From CAZYTO01 sp964650405 (GTDB taxonomy: Bacteria; Acidobacteriota; Thermoanaerobaculia; Gp7-AA8), in the NCBI GenBank assembly GCA_964650405.1, contig CAZYTO010000151.1, positions 1 through 14,156 of the forward strand: a DNA stretch of 14,156 nt, read 5' to 3'. The notes below the pieces were generated by a model that did no database searches, had not been told where the DNA came from, and saw only the letters and a list, made by a program, of their open reading frames with translations. Numbering within the stretch: the first letter of the stretch is position 1; the number at the start of each line of letters is the position of its first letter. Shown piece after piece: positions 6,656 through 13,602 of the stretch. The position numbers and the translations under genes were made by a program.

Positions 6656-7288
6656 ATGATTTCACGGAAGATGCAGGCCGCGCTCCCCGTACCTCTGGCA
6701 GAGTTCTCCATCGACGATCCGTGGGCACTCCCGGCCGGAGTGAGCCCGGTGGCGTTGCATGAAGCGACAAAGGGCGGCGCGCCGCGGCTGGCAACGACGG
6801 CGGCGGTGTGGCGGGATGAGCAATGCCTCAACGTCCTCTTCAGCGGTGACGACGACGCGGTCATCGCCAGCTACTTCCAGCACGATGAGCCGCTGTGGCA
6901 GGAGGATGTCGTGGAGGTCTTCGTCGCGCCGGAGGCCGCCACGAAGTACTTCGAGATCGAAGTCAATCCGCTGGGCACGGTATTCGACGCCGTGATCCAC
7001 TCACCGGACGGCGTACGGGAAACGATGCGCGCGGATCTGGCCTGGACGTGCGAAGGGATCTTCGCCGCGAACCGGCGCACGCCGCATCACTTCGCCACGA
7101 TCCTGCGCATGCCCTTCGCGTCGTTCGGGATCCTCGCGCCGAAGCGCGGCGACCGCTGGCGCGGGAACCTCTTCCGCGTGGACCGCCATCCCACCCACGG
7201 CACGGAGTACTCGGCGTGGCAGCCGCCGCTGAAGACACCGGCAGATTTTCACGCGGTGACAGCTTTCGGCGAGTGGCTTTTCACTTGA
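6656..7288 (+). CDS. Carbohydrate-binding family 9-like (CBM9/DOMON-type) domain protein
   Basis: About 210 residues from the ATG at 6656, with GTG 6635 and ATG 6671 as alternatives; 6671 has GGAAG directly before it but too close. The family signature is clear: VWRDEQCLNVLFSGDD, then EPLWQEDVVEVFVAPE, then YFEIEVNPLGTVFDAV, then GDRWRGNLFRVDR and a final EYSAWQPP with PADFHAVTAFGEWLF. This is the beta-sandwich fold of CBM9-like proteins, which bind sugars or act as accessory domains. The domain fills the whole chain with no enzyme attached. No signal peptide is visible, unusual for a sugar-binding module, so location and ligand are open. Its TGA (7286-7288) nearly abuts the next gene, an exported LVIVD protein, suggesting co-transcription. 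Confidence 0.85.
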   Translation: MISRKMQAALPVPLAEFSIDDPWALPAGVSPVALHEATKGGAPRLATTAAVWRDEQCLNVLFSGDDDAVIASYFQHDEPLWQEDVVEVFVAPEAATKYFEIEVNPLGTVFDAVIHSPDGVRETMRADLAWTCEGIFAANRRTPHHFATILRMPFASFGILAPKRGDRWRGNLFRVDRHPTHGTEYSAWQPPLKTPADFHAVTAFGEWLFT

Positions 7289-7314
7289 GCACGTCGCTTG
7301 CACGGCGCCCGCTC

Positions 7315-9183
7315 GTGCGTAAGCTCATGCTCCTCCTCCTGGCCCTGGTCCTCTTCATCCTCGTGGCCGGCTCGCTCCGCGCCCAGGGCACCTGGGGAAC
7401 GCGCGGCATCAGCCGCCGCTTCGTCGTCTCCGGCTCCCGGCTGTTCGCCGCCGAGGGGCGGGGAGTGGGTGTGTACGACATCGCCGGCGTGCGACGTCTC
7501 GAATCGGCCACGCGCGACGACGAGACGACGGACGTGGCTCTCCTCGGCGCGGACGAAGTCGTGTCCCTCACCGCCGCGGGAATCGACCGCTGGACGATTC
7601 AGCCCAACGGCCGCCTCACGCTGAACGCGACGTTTGCCGAGCGCGGATTCACACACCTCGCGGCGACGGCGTCCCTGGTCGCGGCGTCAGGCGCGGGCGG
7701 CATCCACTTCTTTTCCACGGCGAACGGTACGCTGGAGCCCACCAGCTTCCTGGCCATCCTCGGCGACGGGACGGCCATGGCCTTTCCCCACGACACGCTG
7801 GTACTGGCCTTCGACCACACCGGCGTGAAGCTCGTCGACCCGGGCGATCCAGCGTCCGCCGTCTTCGTCGCCGAGCCGGCCAAAGACCTGGCCGTGTCGG
7901 GAGACCGGCTCTATCTCGCCTGCGGCGGCAACGGCCTGTCCATCGTCAGCCTGGCCGGTACGCCGCGGGTTCTGGGGCGGGCGGCGGGGTCGGGCGAGAC
8001 GAACCTCACCCGCATCGCCGCCAGCGGCAACCGGGTGTACGGCGTCGAGTACGACCACGTGGTTCACGCCTGGGATGCCACCGATCCTGCCGCCGTCATC
8101 GCCCTGGCAACGCTGGACGAGCCAGCCACGGCCATCGCCGCGAGCGGCACGTCGCTCTTCACCGCCGGGATGCGGGTAGACGCCAACGGCCTGCCCACCG
8201 ACACCGGAGTGCCCTTGCGCGTCTTCGACGCCTCGGCGAGCGGCACGCCGCGGGCGGTCGCCCAGATCGACGAGCCGGCCGGCCCCGTGACCGGCATCGC
8301 CATCTCGCCCGACGGTTCGATCGCCTACGCCGTCGACCGGCCGTATCTGCGCATCCTGGACATCTCGCGGAGCGCGGCGCCGAAGCAGATCGCGGCCCTG
8401 CAGATCGACGACATCCAGGACCACCTTCGCATCAACGCCGACGGTACGCGGGTGGTGCTCTACAACCGCGGCCGGGTGCAGCTCGTCGACGTGACGAACC
8501 CTTGGGCACCGCGGCTGGTTAACGGCTGGGGCTCGCAGGGCCGGCGGCCTAGCCGCGCCGAGTTACTGGGCCGCTACAGCCTCGAGGCCAACTGGTCGAC
8601 AGGCTTCCATGTGCTCGATTTCGACCACTACTCCCCGCCGGCGATCATCGGGGCGATGAAGATGGACTACCACGAGCTGGCCATCAAGCCGGGCTCGCAG
8701 ACGGTCTACCTGTCCGCGGAGCGCTCGGCCCTGGCCCCGGTCGACCTGCGCGATCCCTCCCATCCCTTCAACCCGAACATCGTCTACCTCTGGATGCAGG
8801 AGGGAGCGTTCGCAGACGCCAATGCCACCCACGGCGACCTGCTCCTTGCGCACACGCCGGAGGGAGTGCAGATCCTCGACCTGACCAACCCGCTAGCGCC
8901 GGCCAAGGCGGGCCTCGTGGCCATGCCCGATGCCGTCTCGATCGCCGCCAGCGGGGAGACGCTCTATGTCGCGGCGGATGGCCGGGTGACGCCGATCGAC
9001 CTTACCGACGCGGCGCAGCCCCTCCCGGGGGAGTCTGCCATGCGCGCCACGGCACCCCTGCAGATGGCGGCCAGGGGCGGGAAGGTCGTGATTGCCGATA
9101 CTTACGGGATCCGGGTGTATGGTCCGGACACGGCGGCCGTACCGCTGCCGCGTCCGGCGCATCCGCGGGCCGTTCGCCCGTAA
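7315..9183 (+). CDS. Exported LVIVD-repeat beta-propeller protein
   Basis: 622 residues from the GTG at 7315. The N terminus MRKLMLLLLALVLFILVAGSLRAQG is a signal peptide with cleavage near LRA-QG. The rest is a chain of about 40-residue beta-sheet blades of the LVIVD/WD40-like type: GVGVYDIAGVRRL (about 51), LRILDISRSAAP (about 345), VQLVDVTNPWAPRLV (about 388), VQILDLTNPLAPAKAG (about 518) and VTPIDLTDAAQP near the end. The pattern of Asp-[ILV]-[TS]-x-P closing each blade is characteristic. Such propellers are non-enzymatic, often cell-surface or periplasmic binding platforms; no catalytic motif is seen. The frame is open far upstream into the CBM9-like gene, but that extension is a shadow of the other frame and the signal peptide fixes the real start near 7315 (ATG 7327 is an alternative). 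A TTG at 7285 overlaps the upstream stop. It ends 96 bp before the PDZ gene. Confidence 0.85.
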   Translation: MRKLMLLLLALVLFILVAGSLRAQGTWGTRGISRRFVVSGSRLFAAEGRGVGVYDIAGVRRLESATRDDETTDVALLGADEVVSLTAAGIDRWTIQPNGRLTLNATFAERGFTHLAATASLVAASGAGGIHFFSTANGTLEPTSFLAILGDGTAMAFPHDTLVLAFDHTGVKLVDPGDPASAVFVAEPAKDLAVSGDRLYLACGGNGLSIVSLAGTPRVLGRAAGSGETNLTRIAASGNRVYGVEYDHVVHAWDATDPAAVIALATLDEPATAIAASGTSLFTAGMRVDANGLPTDTGVPLRVFDASASGTPRAVAQIDEPAGPVTGIAISPDGSIAYAVDRPYLRILDISRSAAPKQIAALQIDDIQDHLRINADGTRVVLYNRGRVQLVDVTNPWAPRLVNGWGSQGRRPSRAELLGRYSLEANWSTGFHVLDFDHYSPPAIIGAMKMDYHELAIKPGSQTVYLSAERSALAPVDLRDPSHPFNPNIVYLWMQEGAFADANATHGDLLLAHTPEGVQILDLTNPLAPAKAGLVAMPDAVSIAASGETLYVAADGRVTPIDLTDAAQPLPGESAMRATAPLQMAARGGKVVIADTYGIRVYGPDTAAVPLPRPAHPRAVRP

Positions 9184-9224
9184 CTCCTTGTGATAACAGG
9201 GAATTCATCCGACATTTTCTGATT

Positions 9225-9230
9225 TGTAAT
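9225..9230 (+). promoter_or_regulatory. Candidate -10 element for the PDZ-kinase-regulator group
   Basis: The 9184-9240 stretch is clearly less GC-rich than its surroundings. TGTAAT at 9225-9230 (preceded by TTT) matches five of six bases of the sigma-70 -10 consensus. No good -35 is found 16-18 bp upstream, so this is only a candidate start of the operon. Confidence 0.3.
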
Positions 9231-9279
9231 CAACTCCGAGGCAGCGCAGACTTACAGTGTTGAGCGGGCTAAGGACCTC

Positions 9280-9786
9280 GTGTCGCCAATGGAATTCAGA
9301 CCAACCAGATTCGTGTCGCTATCGTTGTCGTTTCTCGTCGCAGCGCTCGTGTACGCGCAGCAGCCGGCGAAGAAGTGCAACCAGTCCGCGCGCGAGTGTG
9401 AGCAGGAGATCCGGCAGATGCTGGCCGGCAAGAAGTACCTCGGCGTGGAAGTCGAGGAGAAGAACATGGCCCTGATGGTCAAGAACGTGGCTCCGGAGAG
9501 TCCGGCCTGGCGCGCCGACGTGGAAGTGGGCGACCGCATCATGGCCATCAACGGCCACGCCACGGCGCAGGCCACGATCAAGGAATTCAAGGGGATCATC
9601 AACCAGCTTCTGCATGATCCGCCGCGCAACGGCCGCATCTGGATCACCGTGCAGCGCAACGGCATCCTGAAGATGCTCGACGCCCGCCCGGAGCCGTATT
9701 CGCGAGCGCAGATCGACAAGATCGTGGCACAGCACCTCTTGGAGGCCCACACCGAGACCGCGCAGGGCACTCCAAAGTCGCAATGA
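9280..9786 (+). CDS. Exported single-PDZ-domain protein
   Basis: 168 residues. The N terminus (MEFRPTRFVSLSLSFLVAALVYAQQ) is a signal peptide with cleavage after VYA, giving a mature periplasmic protein of about 140 residues. Two cysteines, C33 and C40 (CNQSAREC), could form a disulfide. A PDZ domain spans about 52-135, with the carboxylate-binding loop YLGVEV, then VAPESPAWRADVEVGDRIMAING typical of bacterial PDZ domains of DegP/Ctp type. No protease domain is attached, so it probably binds protein C termini or regulates a partner. GTG at 9280 is chosen because AAGGA stands four bases before it; ATG 9289 would have too long a spacing. It ends 9 bp before the histidine kinase start, so the two are almost certainly co-transcribed and the PDZ protein may modulate the kinase sensor domain (inference). 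Confidence 0.87.
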   Translation: MSPMEFRPTRFVSLSLSFLVAALVYAQQPAKKCNQSARECEQEIRQMLAGKKYLGVEVEEKNMALMVKNVAPESPAWRADVEVGDRIMAINGHATAQATIKEFKGIINQLLHDPPRNGRIWITVQRNGILKMLDARPEPYSRAQIDKIVAQHLLEAHTETAQGTPKSQ

Positions 9787-9795
9787 CGGGGGACC

Positions 9796-11337
9796 ATGCT
9801 GCGGGCCTTTTTCGCGTCGTCGAACGGCAGTTCCCGATCCGGTGAACGCGGCGACCGTGCTTCTATTCTGCTGCCCTTCCTGATCATCTCCATCGGCCTG
9901 GGCGGCCTGGCCCTCCGCTCGTGGCAGCTCTCCACGCGCATGGAGAACGGCGTGGCCACCCTGGCCCGCCAGTACGCCAGCTACTCGGGCGAGATCAGCG
10001 CCAAGCGCATGGACACGGCCGTGTCCGCGGAGCTGGTCAAGGCGGCCGAGGAGTGGCAGAAGATCGAGCGCCGGATGTCGACGCCCACCGCCGAGTCGCT
10101 GCGAGGCTGGATCGGGCAGAACGACTGGATCGTCTCGGCGATCTTCGTTCCGGACGGCGACCCGGCCACGTCCATCTACGCGAACGAACCGAACGGCGGC
10201 GGCCATCGCGGTGCACGCCTGGCGCGCGAGTTCTTCACGCCCAGCGGCACGGTGCGCTTCACCTTCGATGCCGAGCGCCTGCTCAATCACGCCTCGGCGG
10301 CCATGCGCCAGCCGCTGCTCGAGCGCGGCCGCGAGATCCGCGAGCAGGCCCAGGTCACGCTCGTGCCGCGGCCGGCCAAAGACGGCCTCACCGCGGCCAG
10401 CGCCGGATTCTCGTTCATCGCACCGCTGGCGCCGCCGCTCGACGGCTACGCCATCCGCTCCTTCGTGCCGGCGACATACGACGGCACCTCGTACTGGAGC
10501 AACCCGCGCGTCATCAGCACCTGGGTCAGCCTCGTGGCCGTGCTGCTGACGGCGCTCGGCGCGATCCTGTTCCTGCGCGGACTGCGCAAAGAGGCGGAGA
10601 CGATGAAGCTGCGCGGCGCGCTCATCGCCAACGTGTCGCATGAGCTGCGCACGCCGCTGTCGATGATCCGGCTGGGCGCGGAGACGCTGAAACGGGGCGG
10701 CACGAAGCTGCGCGAGAAAGACCGCCTCGACATCGAGGACCAGATCCTGCGCGAGGTGCTGCACCTCTCCCATCTCGTCGAGAACGTCCTCGACGTGGCC
10801 CGCATCCAGAACCGCAGCACGAAGGCCCTCAGCTTCCAGCCCGTCTTCCCGCGCGAGCTCCTGACCTCGCTCCTGGCCACCTACGAGTCGTGGATCCAGA
10901 GCAAAGGCTTCACGCTCACCGTCAACCTCGACGACATCGGCGAGCAGTTGTGGGACCGCGACGCCGTCTCGCGCTCGGTGCTGAACCTCATCGACAACGC
11001 CATCAAGTACTCGGGCGACATCCGCCAGCTCGCGGTGGCCCTGCGGCAAACGGATGAGCACGTCGTCATCGAGGTACGCGACCGCGGCATCGGCATCGCC
11101 ACCAGCGACCTCGAGCGTATCTTCGACCCGTACTACCGCGCCACGTTCTCCGACACGCAGACCCGGCGCGGTGCGGGACTCGGCCTCACACTCATCCAGC
11201 AGATCATGCTGTCTCACGGAGGACGCGTGGAAGTCGAATCGCAGCTCGGCGACGGCTCGATCTTCCGGCTCCTCTTCCCCCGTCCCAGGACCCAGGAAGC
11301 CCGCGGAACTGTCCCTTCTCTCGCCCCGGCGTCTTAA
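9796..11337 (+). CDS. Sensor histidine kinase, two TM segments, no HAMP
   Basis: 513 residues. TM1 is at about 22-40 (ILLPFLIISIGLGGLAL) and TM2 at about 240-260 (TWVSLVAVLLTALGAILFL), enclosing a periplasmic sensor of about 200 residues of no recognised family. Only about 20 residues separate TM2 from the H-box NVSHELRTPLS (His282), so no HAMP domain is present. The HATPase part has the N-box LNLIDNAIKYS (Asn401), G1 DRGIGI (429-434), F-box FDPYYR and G2 GAGLGL (459-464), all intact. It should autophosphorylate His282 and pass phosphate to the OmpR-type regulator 72 bp downstream. GGGGGA precedes the ATG at 9796. The 9-bp gap after the PDZ gene indicates an operon. The extreme C terminus after LLFPRP is a low-complexity tail. 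Confidence 0.93.
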   Translation: MLRAFFASSNGSSRSGERGDRASILLPFLIISIGLGGLALRSWQLSTRMENGVATLARQYASYSGEISAKRMDTAVSAELVKAAEEWQKIERRMSTPTAESLRGWIGQNDWIVSAIFVPDGDPATSIYANEPNGGGHRGARLAREFFTPSGTVRFTFDAERLLNHASAAMRQPLLERGREIREQAQVTLVPRPAKDGLTAASAGFSFIAPLAPPLDGYAIRSFVPATYDGTSYWSNPRVISTWVSLVAVLLTALGAILFLRGLRKEAETMKLRGALIANVSHELRTPLSMIRLGAETLKRGGTKLREKDRLDIEDQILREVLHLSHLVENVLDVARIQNRSTKALSFQPVFPRELLTSLLATYESWIQSKGFTLTVNLDDIGEQLWDRDAVSRSVLNLIDNAIKYSGDIRQLAVALRQTDEHVVIEVRDRGIGIATSDLERIFDPYYRATFSDTQTRRGAGLGLTLIQQIMLSHGGRVEVESQLGDGSIFRLLFPRPRTQEARGTVPSLAPAS

Positions 11338-11409
11338 GAGCACGGAAACTCGAATACGAGCTGTTACGTAGTAGCAGCGAATCGCATCCATCGCAGTCTG
11401 GAGAGAACG

Positions 11410-12123
11410 ATGACGAAGATTCTGATCGTGGAAGACGAAGCAGGACTCCGGCAGGGGCTGGAGATCAACCTGAGGCTGGAAAACTACGAGACCGTACAGG
11501 CGGCCGACGGCGATGAGGCCATCCGGCTCTTCCACGACGAGCAGCCGGACCTGGTGCTGCTCGACCTGATGCTGCCGAAGAAGAGCGGCTTCGAGGTGCT
11601 CGATCACATCCGCAAGGTGTCCAAGGCGCCGGTCATCCTGCTCACGGCACGCGGCCAGGAGACGGACAAGGTCCGCGGCCTGCGCGGCGGCGCCGACGAT
11701 TACGTGACCAAGCCCTTCGGCCTGCAGGAGCTCTTCGCCCGCATCGATGCCGTGATCCGCCGCAGCGATACGGCCACGGCGAAGACCGTGTGCGAGGACG
11801 AGATCATCAAGCTCGACGCCGCCACGCGCGAAGCCTCGGCGGGCAATCAGAAGCTGAAGCTCTCACCGAAGGAGTTCGACCTCCTGATGTACCTGTTCAA
11901 GAACCGCGAGCGCGTCGTTCCGCGCGACGAGTTGCTCTCCCGCGTCTGGAACTACCGCGTCGACCTCAACCTGAACTCGCGCACCGTCGACACACACGTC
12001 ACGCGCCTCCGCCGCAAGCTGCAGAAAGCCGTCGGCACGGACGCCGCCGTCATCGTCGCCGTCGCCAAGATCGGATACCGGTACCTCGGCGAAGCCCCGG
12101 CACCGGTGGGGAGCACGATGTAG
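11410..12123 (+). CDS. OmpR/PhoB-family DNA-binding response regulator
   Basis: 237 residues. The receiver domain (about 3-118) shows the acid pocket VEDE, phospho-acceptor Asp52 in LVLLDLMLP, Thr79 and Lys101 in VTKPFG. The C-terminal winged helix (about 135-230) has the OmpR-type pattern LSPKEFDLLMYLFKNRERVV, the recognition helix RTVDTHVTRLRRKL and the wing hairpin IVAVAKIGYRYLG. The ATG at 11410 follows GGAGAG at good spacing. It is the cognate partner of the upstream sensor kinase by position and orientation. The 72-bp gap between them shows no terminator. Target genes cannot be read here; the PDZ-kinase-regulator order suggests an envelope or protein-quality response. Confidence 0.94.
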   Translation: MTKILIVEDEAGLRQGLEINLRLENYETVQAADGDEAIRLFHDEQPDLVLLDLMLPKKSGFEVLDHIRKVSKAPVILLTARGQETDKVRGLRGGADDYVTKPFGLQELFARIDAVIRRSDTATAKTVCEDEIIKLDAATREASAGNQKLKLSPKEFDLLMYLFKNRERVVPRDELLSRVWNYRVDLNLNSRTVDTHVTRLRRKLQKAVGTDAAVIVAVAKIGYRYLGEAPAPVGSTM

Positions 12124-12132
12124 ACCATCACG

Positions 12133-12191
12133 GGGTATCAGGTATCGGCTGTCGGGTACCGGACTGTACTGTTACCCGTCACCCGGTACCT
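12133..12191. repeat. Heptamer repeat tract with GGTACC inverted repeat after the response regulator
   Basis: Units GGGTATC, AGGTATC, GGCTGTC, GGGTACC and GGACTGT are followed, with a phase slip, by GTTACCC, GTCACCC and GGTACCT. GGTACCGG (12155-12162) and CCGGTACC (12183-12190) form an inverted repeat. The tract ends five bases before the TTGACA of the cysK leader promoter, separating the two transcription units. No T-run follows. Confidence 0.8.
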
Positions 12192-12195
12192 GTGT

Positions 12196-12225
12196 TTGAC
12201 AGCCATCGAACGATAGGAGTACGGT
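12196..12225 (+). promoter_or_regulatory. Sigma-70-like promoter of the cysK leader transcript
   Basis: A perfect -35 TTGACA (12196-12201) is followed after 18 bp by TACGGT (12220-12225), a moderate -10. Transcription would start near 12232-12233, only about four bases before the leader-peptide ATG at 12236, so the leader ORF would be essentially leaderless. The only Shine-Dalgarno-like AGGAG (12215-12219) is 16 bases from the ATG and would lie upstream of the transcript. Confidence 0.55.
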
Positions 12226-12235
12226 ACCCGGCCAC

Positions 12236-12301
12236 ATGAGCGCTCGCACCTGTTGCTGTACGTCGCAAGGTCCGTTCGACCGAACGGCGACGACGGCATA
12301 A
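12236..12301 (+). CDS. Cysteine-rich leader peptide of the cysK attenuator
   Basis: A 21-codon ORF runs from ATG 12236 to TAA 12299-12301. The peptide begins MSARTCCCTSQG and ends TATTA. Codons 6-8 are TGT TGC TGT (12251-12259), three consecutive cysteines in a region where Cys is otherwise rare. It lies between a TTGACA promoter and a strong intrinsic terminator, upstream of cysteine synthase. By the logic of amino-acid attenuators (trp, his, and the polycysteine short leader ORFs known in mycobacteria), ribosomes would slow on the Cys codons when Cys-tRNA is scarce and thereby prevent termination. The ATG lies almost at the inferred transcription start, so translation is probably leaderless. 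No homology is claimed for the peptide; its role rests on composition and position. Confidence 0.75.
   Translation: MSARTCCCTSQGPFDRTATTA
12261..12292 (+). promoter_or_regulatory. Leader hairpin and candidate anti-terminator segment
   Basis: Just after the Cys codons, CGTCGC (12261-12266) can pair with GCGACG (12287-12292), and CGTTC (12273-12277) with GAACG (12282-12286) around a GACC loop. The enclosed GGTCCG (12269-12274) is complementary to CGGACC (12331-12336), which contains the start of the terminator 5' arm. A ribosome halted on the Cys codons would cover part of the lower stem and could free GGTCCG to block the terminator. Pairings were found by eye; energies were not computed. Confidence 0.5.
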
Positions 12302-12331
12302 CGCGCTCGATCGCACTTCGGAATTCGCTTC

Positions 12332-12366
12332 GGACCCGGGTATCCCACCCGGGTCCTTTTTGTTTT
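12332..12366 (+). terminator. Intrinsic terminator in the cysK leader (attenuator)
   Basis: GGACCCGGGT (12332-12341) pairs perfectly with ACCCGGGTCC (12347-12356) around an ATCCC loop, followed by TTTTTGTTTT (12357-12366). This is a textbook Rho-independent terminator. It ends 31 bp before the cysK ATG and is the only strong hairpin plus T-run in the window. It lies 210 bp past the preceding gene and downstream of its own promoter, so it most likely terminates the cysK leader, not the response-regulator transcript. Confidence 0.9.
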
Positions 12367-12397
12367 GGCGCGAGTGAAAGGAAAGAAGGAGGAAACG

Positions 12398-13417
12398 ATG
12401 CCCCACGGAAAGATCTACGACAACATCACGGAGCTGATCGGCAACACGCCCATGGTGCGGCTCCACAAGGTAGCCGACGCCGGCGCCGCGGAAGTGGTGG
12501 TGAAGCTCGAGTCGTTCAACCCGCTGTCCTCGGTCAAGGACCGCATCGCCATCTCGATGGTGGTCGAGGCGGAGAAGGCCGGCGAGCTGAAGCCGGGCGA
12601 CACGATCGTCGAAGCAACCAGCGGCAACACCGGCATCGGCCTGGCGTTCGTGGCGGCCGCGCGCGGCTACAAGTGCGTGCTGATCATGCCCGACACGATG
12701 TCCGTCGAGCGCCGCAAGCTGCTCCAGGCCCTCGGCGCGGAGCTGGTGCTCACGCCCGGCCCGGCCGGCATCAAGGAAGCACAGCGCCTGGCCGGCGAGA
12801 TCGCCGCGCAGCGCCCCGGCGGCTGGCTCTCGAAGCAGTTCGACAACCCGGCCAACCTCAAGATCCACCGCGAGACCACAGCCCAGGAAATTCTGCAGGA
12901 CACGGCCGGCCAGGTCGACGCCATCGTGGCCGGCGTCGGCACGGGCGGCACGGTGACGGGCACGGGCCAGGTGTTCAAGAAGATCTTGCCGAAGACGCTG
13001 ATCGTGGCCGTCGAGCCGGTGGAGTCGCAGGTGCTCAAGGGCGGGACGCACAATCCCCACAAGATCCAGGGCATCGGCGCCGGCATGATCCCGTCGATCT
13101 ACGACGCCAACGTCGTCGACCGCATCTTCGACGTCAACTTCGACGACGCCGTGCGCGTGGCCCGGCGCCTGGCCACCGAGGAAGGCATCTTCGTCGGCAT
13201 CTCCGCGGGCGCGGTGGCCTGGGCAGCGCTGGAACTGGCCAAGGAGCTCGGCGCCGGCAAGCGTGTCGTGGCCGTCCTCCCCGACACCGGCGAGCGCTAT
13301 CTCTCGACAGCCCTCTTCGAGTACACCGACCTCGTGAACCAGCCGGCGACGACGCCCGCGATGTGGGCGGCGCAGCAGGCGGCGGTGGCGGCAGCAGCGC
13401 CGCAGGCGAACGCGTAG
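12398..13417 (+). CDS. cysK: Cysteine synthase (O-acetylserine sulfhydrylase)
   Basis: 339 residues from ATG 12398, which has a full AAGGAGG (12386-12392) five bases upstream. It makes L-cysteine from O-acetylserine and sulfide in the cytoplasm. PLP-fold motifs are intact: ELIGNTPMVRL, the Schiff-base Lys47 in NPLSSVKDRIA, the substrate loop EATSGNTGIGLA, the PLP-phosphate loop GTGGTVTGTG, GIGAGMIP, and the C-terminal LPDTGERYLST. These favour CysK over cystathionine beta-synthase or threonine synthase. A tail of about 20 residues rich in Ala and Gln (after LVNQPATTP) extends past the usual end. An in-frame TTG at 12365 would start inside the terminator and is rejected. Expression is probably controlled by the upstream Cys-codon leader and terminator. 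No cysE lies beside it. Confidence 0.96.
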   Translation: MPHGKIYDNITELIGNTPMVRLHKVADAGAAEVVVKLESFNPLSSVKDRIAISMVVEAEKAGELKPGDTIVEATSGNTGIGLAFVAAARGYKCVLIMPDTMSVERRKLLQALGAELVLTPGPAGIKEAQRLAGEIAAQRPGGWLSKQFDNPANLKIHRETTAQEILQDTAGQVDAIVAGVGTGGTVTGTGQVFKKILPKTLIVAVEPVESQVLKGGTHNPHKIQGIGAGMIPSIYDANVVDRIFDVNFDDAVRVARRLATEEGIFVGISAGAVAWAALELAKELGAGKRVVAVLPDTGERYLSTALFEYTDLVNQPATTPAMWAAQQAAVAAAAPQANA

Positions 13418-13438
13418 GCGGGCGTGCGGCGGGGCGGC

Positions 13439-13462
13439 GAGCGGGGGCGGGAGCCCCCGCTC
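13439..13462 (+). terminator. Strong GC hairpin after cysK, possible transcript end
   Basis: GAGCGGGGGC (13439-13448) pairs perfectly with GCCCCCGCTC (13453-13462) around a GGGA loop, 22 bp past the cysK stop. No T-run follows, so it may be a transcript-stabilising hairpin or a terminator of non-canonical type. It belongs to the composite repeat block. Confidence 0.45.
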
Positions 13463-13502
13463 GGGGTGCCCGGTAACAGGTACCAGGGTACCGGCAGGAT
13501 GC

Positions 13503-13602
13503 GTGGAGGACGGACAATCCTGTCCGTCAAGCCGCAGACCACCCAAATGCCGGCCTCGGAGACGTTCTCTCGGGGGGACGGACAGGATTGTCCGTCCTCC
13601 AC
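13503..13602. repeat. 26-bp perfect inverted repeat with self-folding arms (REP/MITE-like)
   Basis: Arms 13503-13528 and 13577-13602 are exact reverse complements separated by 48 bp. Each arm is itself palindromic: ACGGACA-ATCC-TGTCCGT in the left arm. No transposase lies near. The structure resembles REP-pair or BIME elements mobilised in trans, or a small MITE; no target-site duplication was recognised. Confidence 0.8.

Noticed and set aside
6895..7314. N-terminal extension of the LVIVD protein into the CBM9-like gene
   Set aside because: The extension is a different frame of a supported gene; the signal peptide begins at about 7315.
9319..11607. A 762-codon open frame on the minus strand over the PDZ and kinase genes
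   Set aside because: Antisense shadow of genes with complete catalytic motifs; no recognisable domain.
12226..12366. T-box or SAM riboswitch in the cysK leader
   Set aside because: No T-box sequence (AGGGTGGNACCGCG-like) and no S-box core seen; the Cys-codon ORF explains the terminator better.
12365..12397. Upstream TTG start for cysK
   Set aside because: It would start inside the terminator T-run, while ATG 12398 has a perfect Shine-Dalgarno and matches the family start.
12253..13476. Long plus-strand frame overlapping cysK
   Set aside because: Arg/Gly-rich out-of-frame shadow of cysK; its upstream part covers the terminator.
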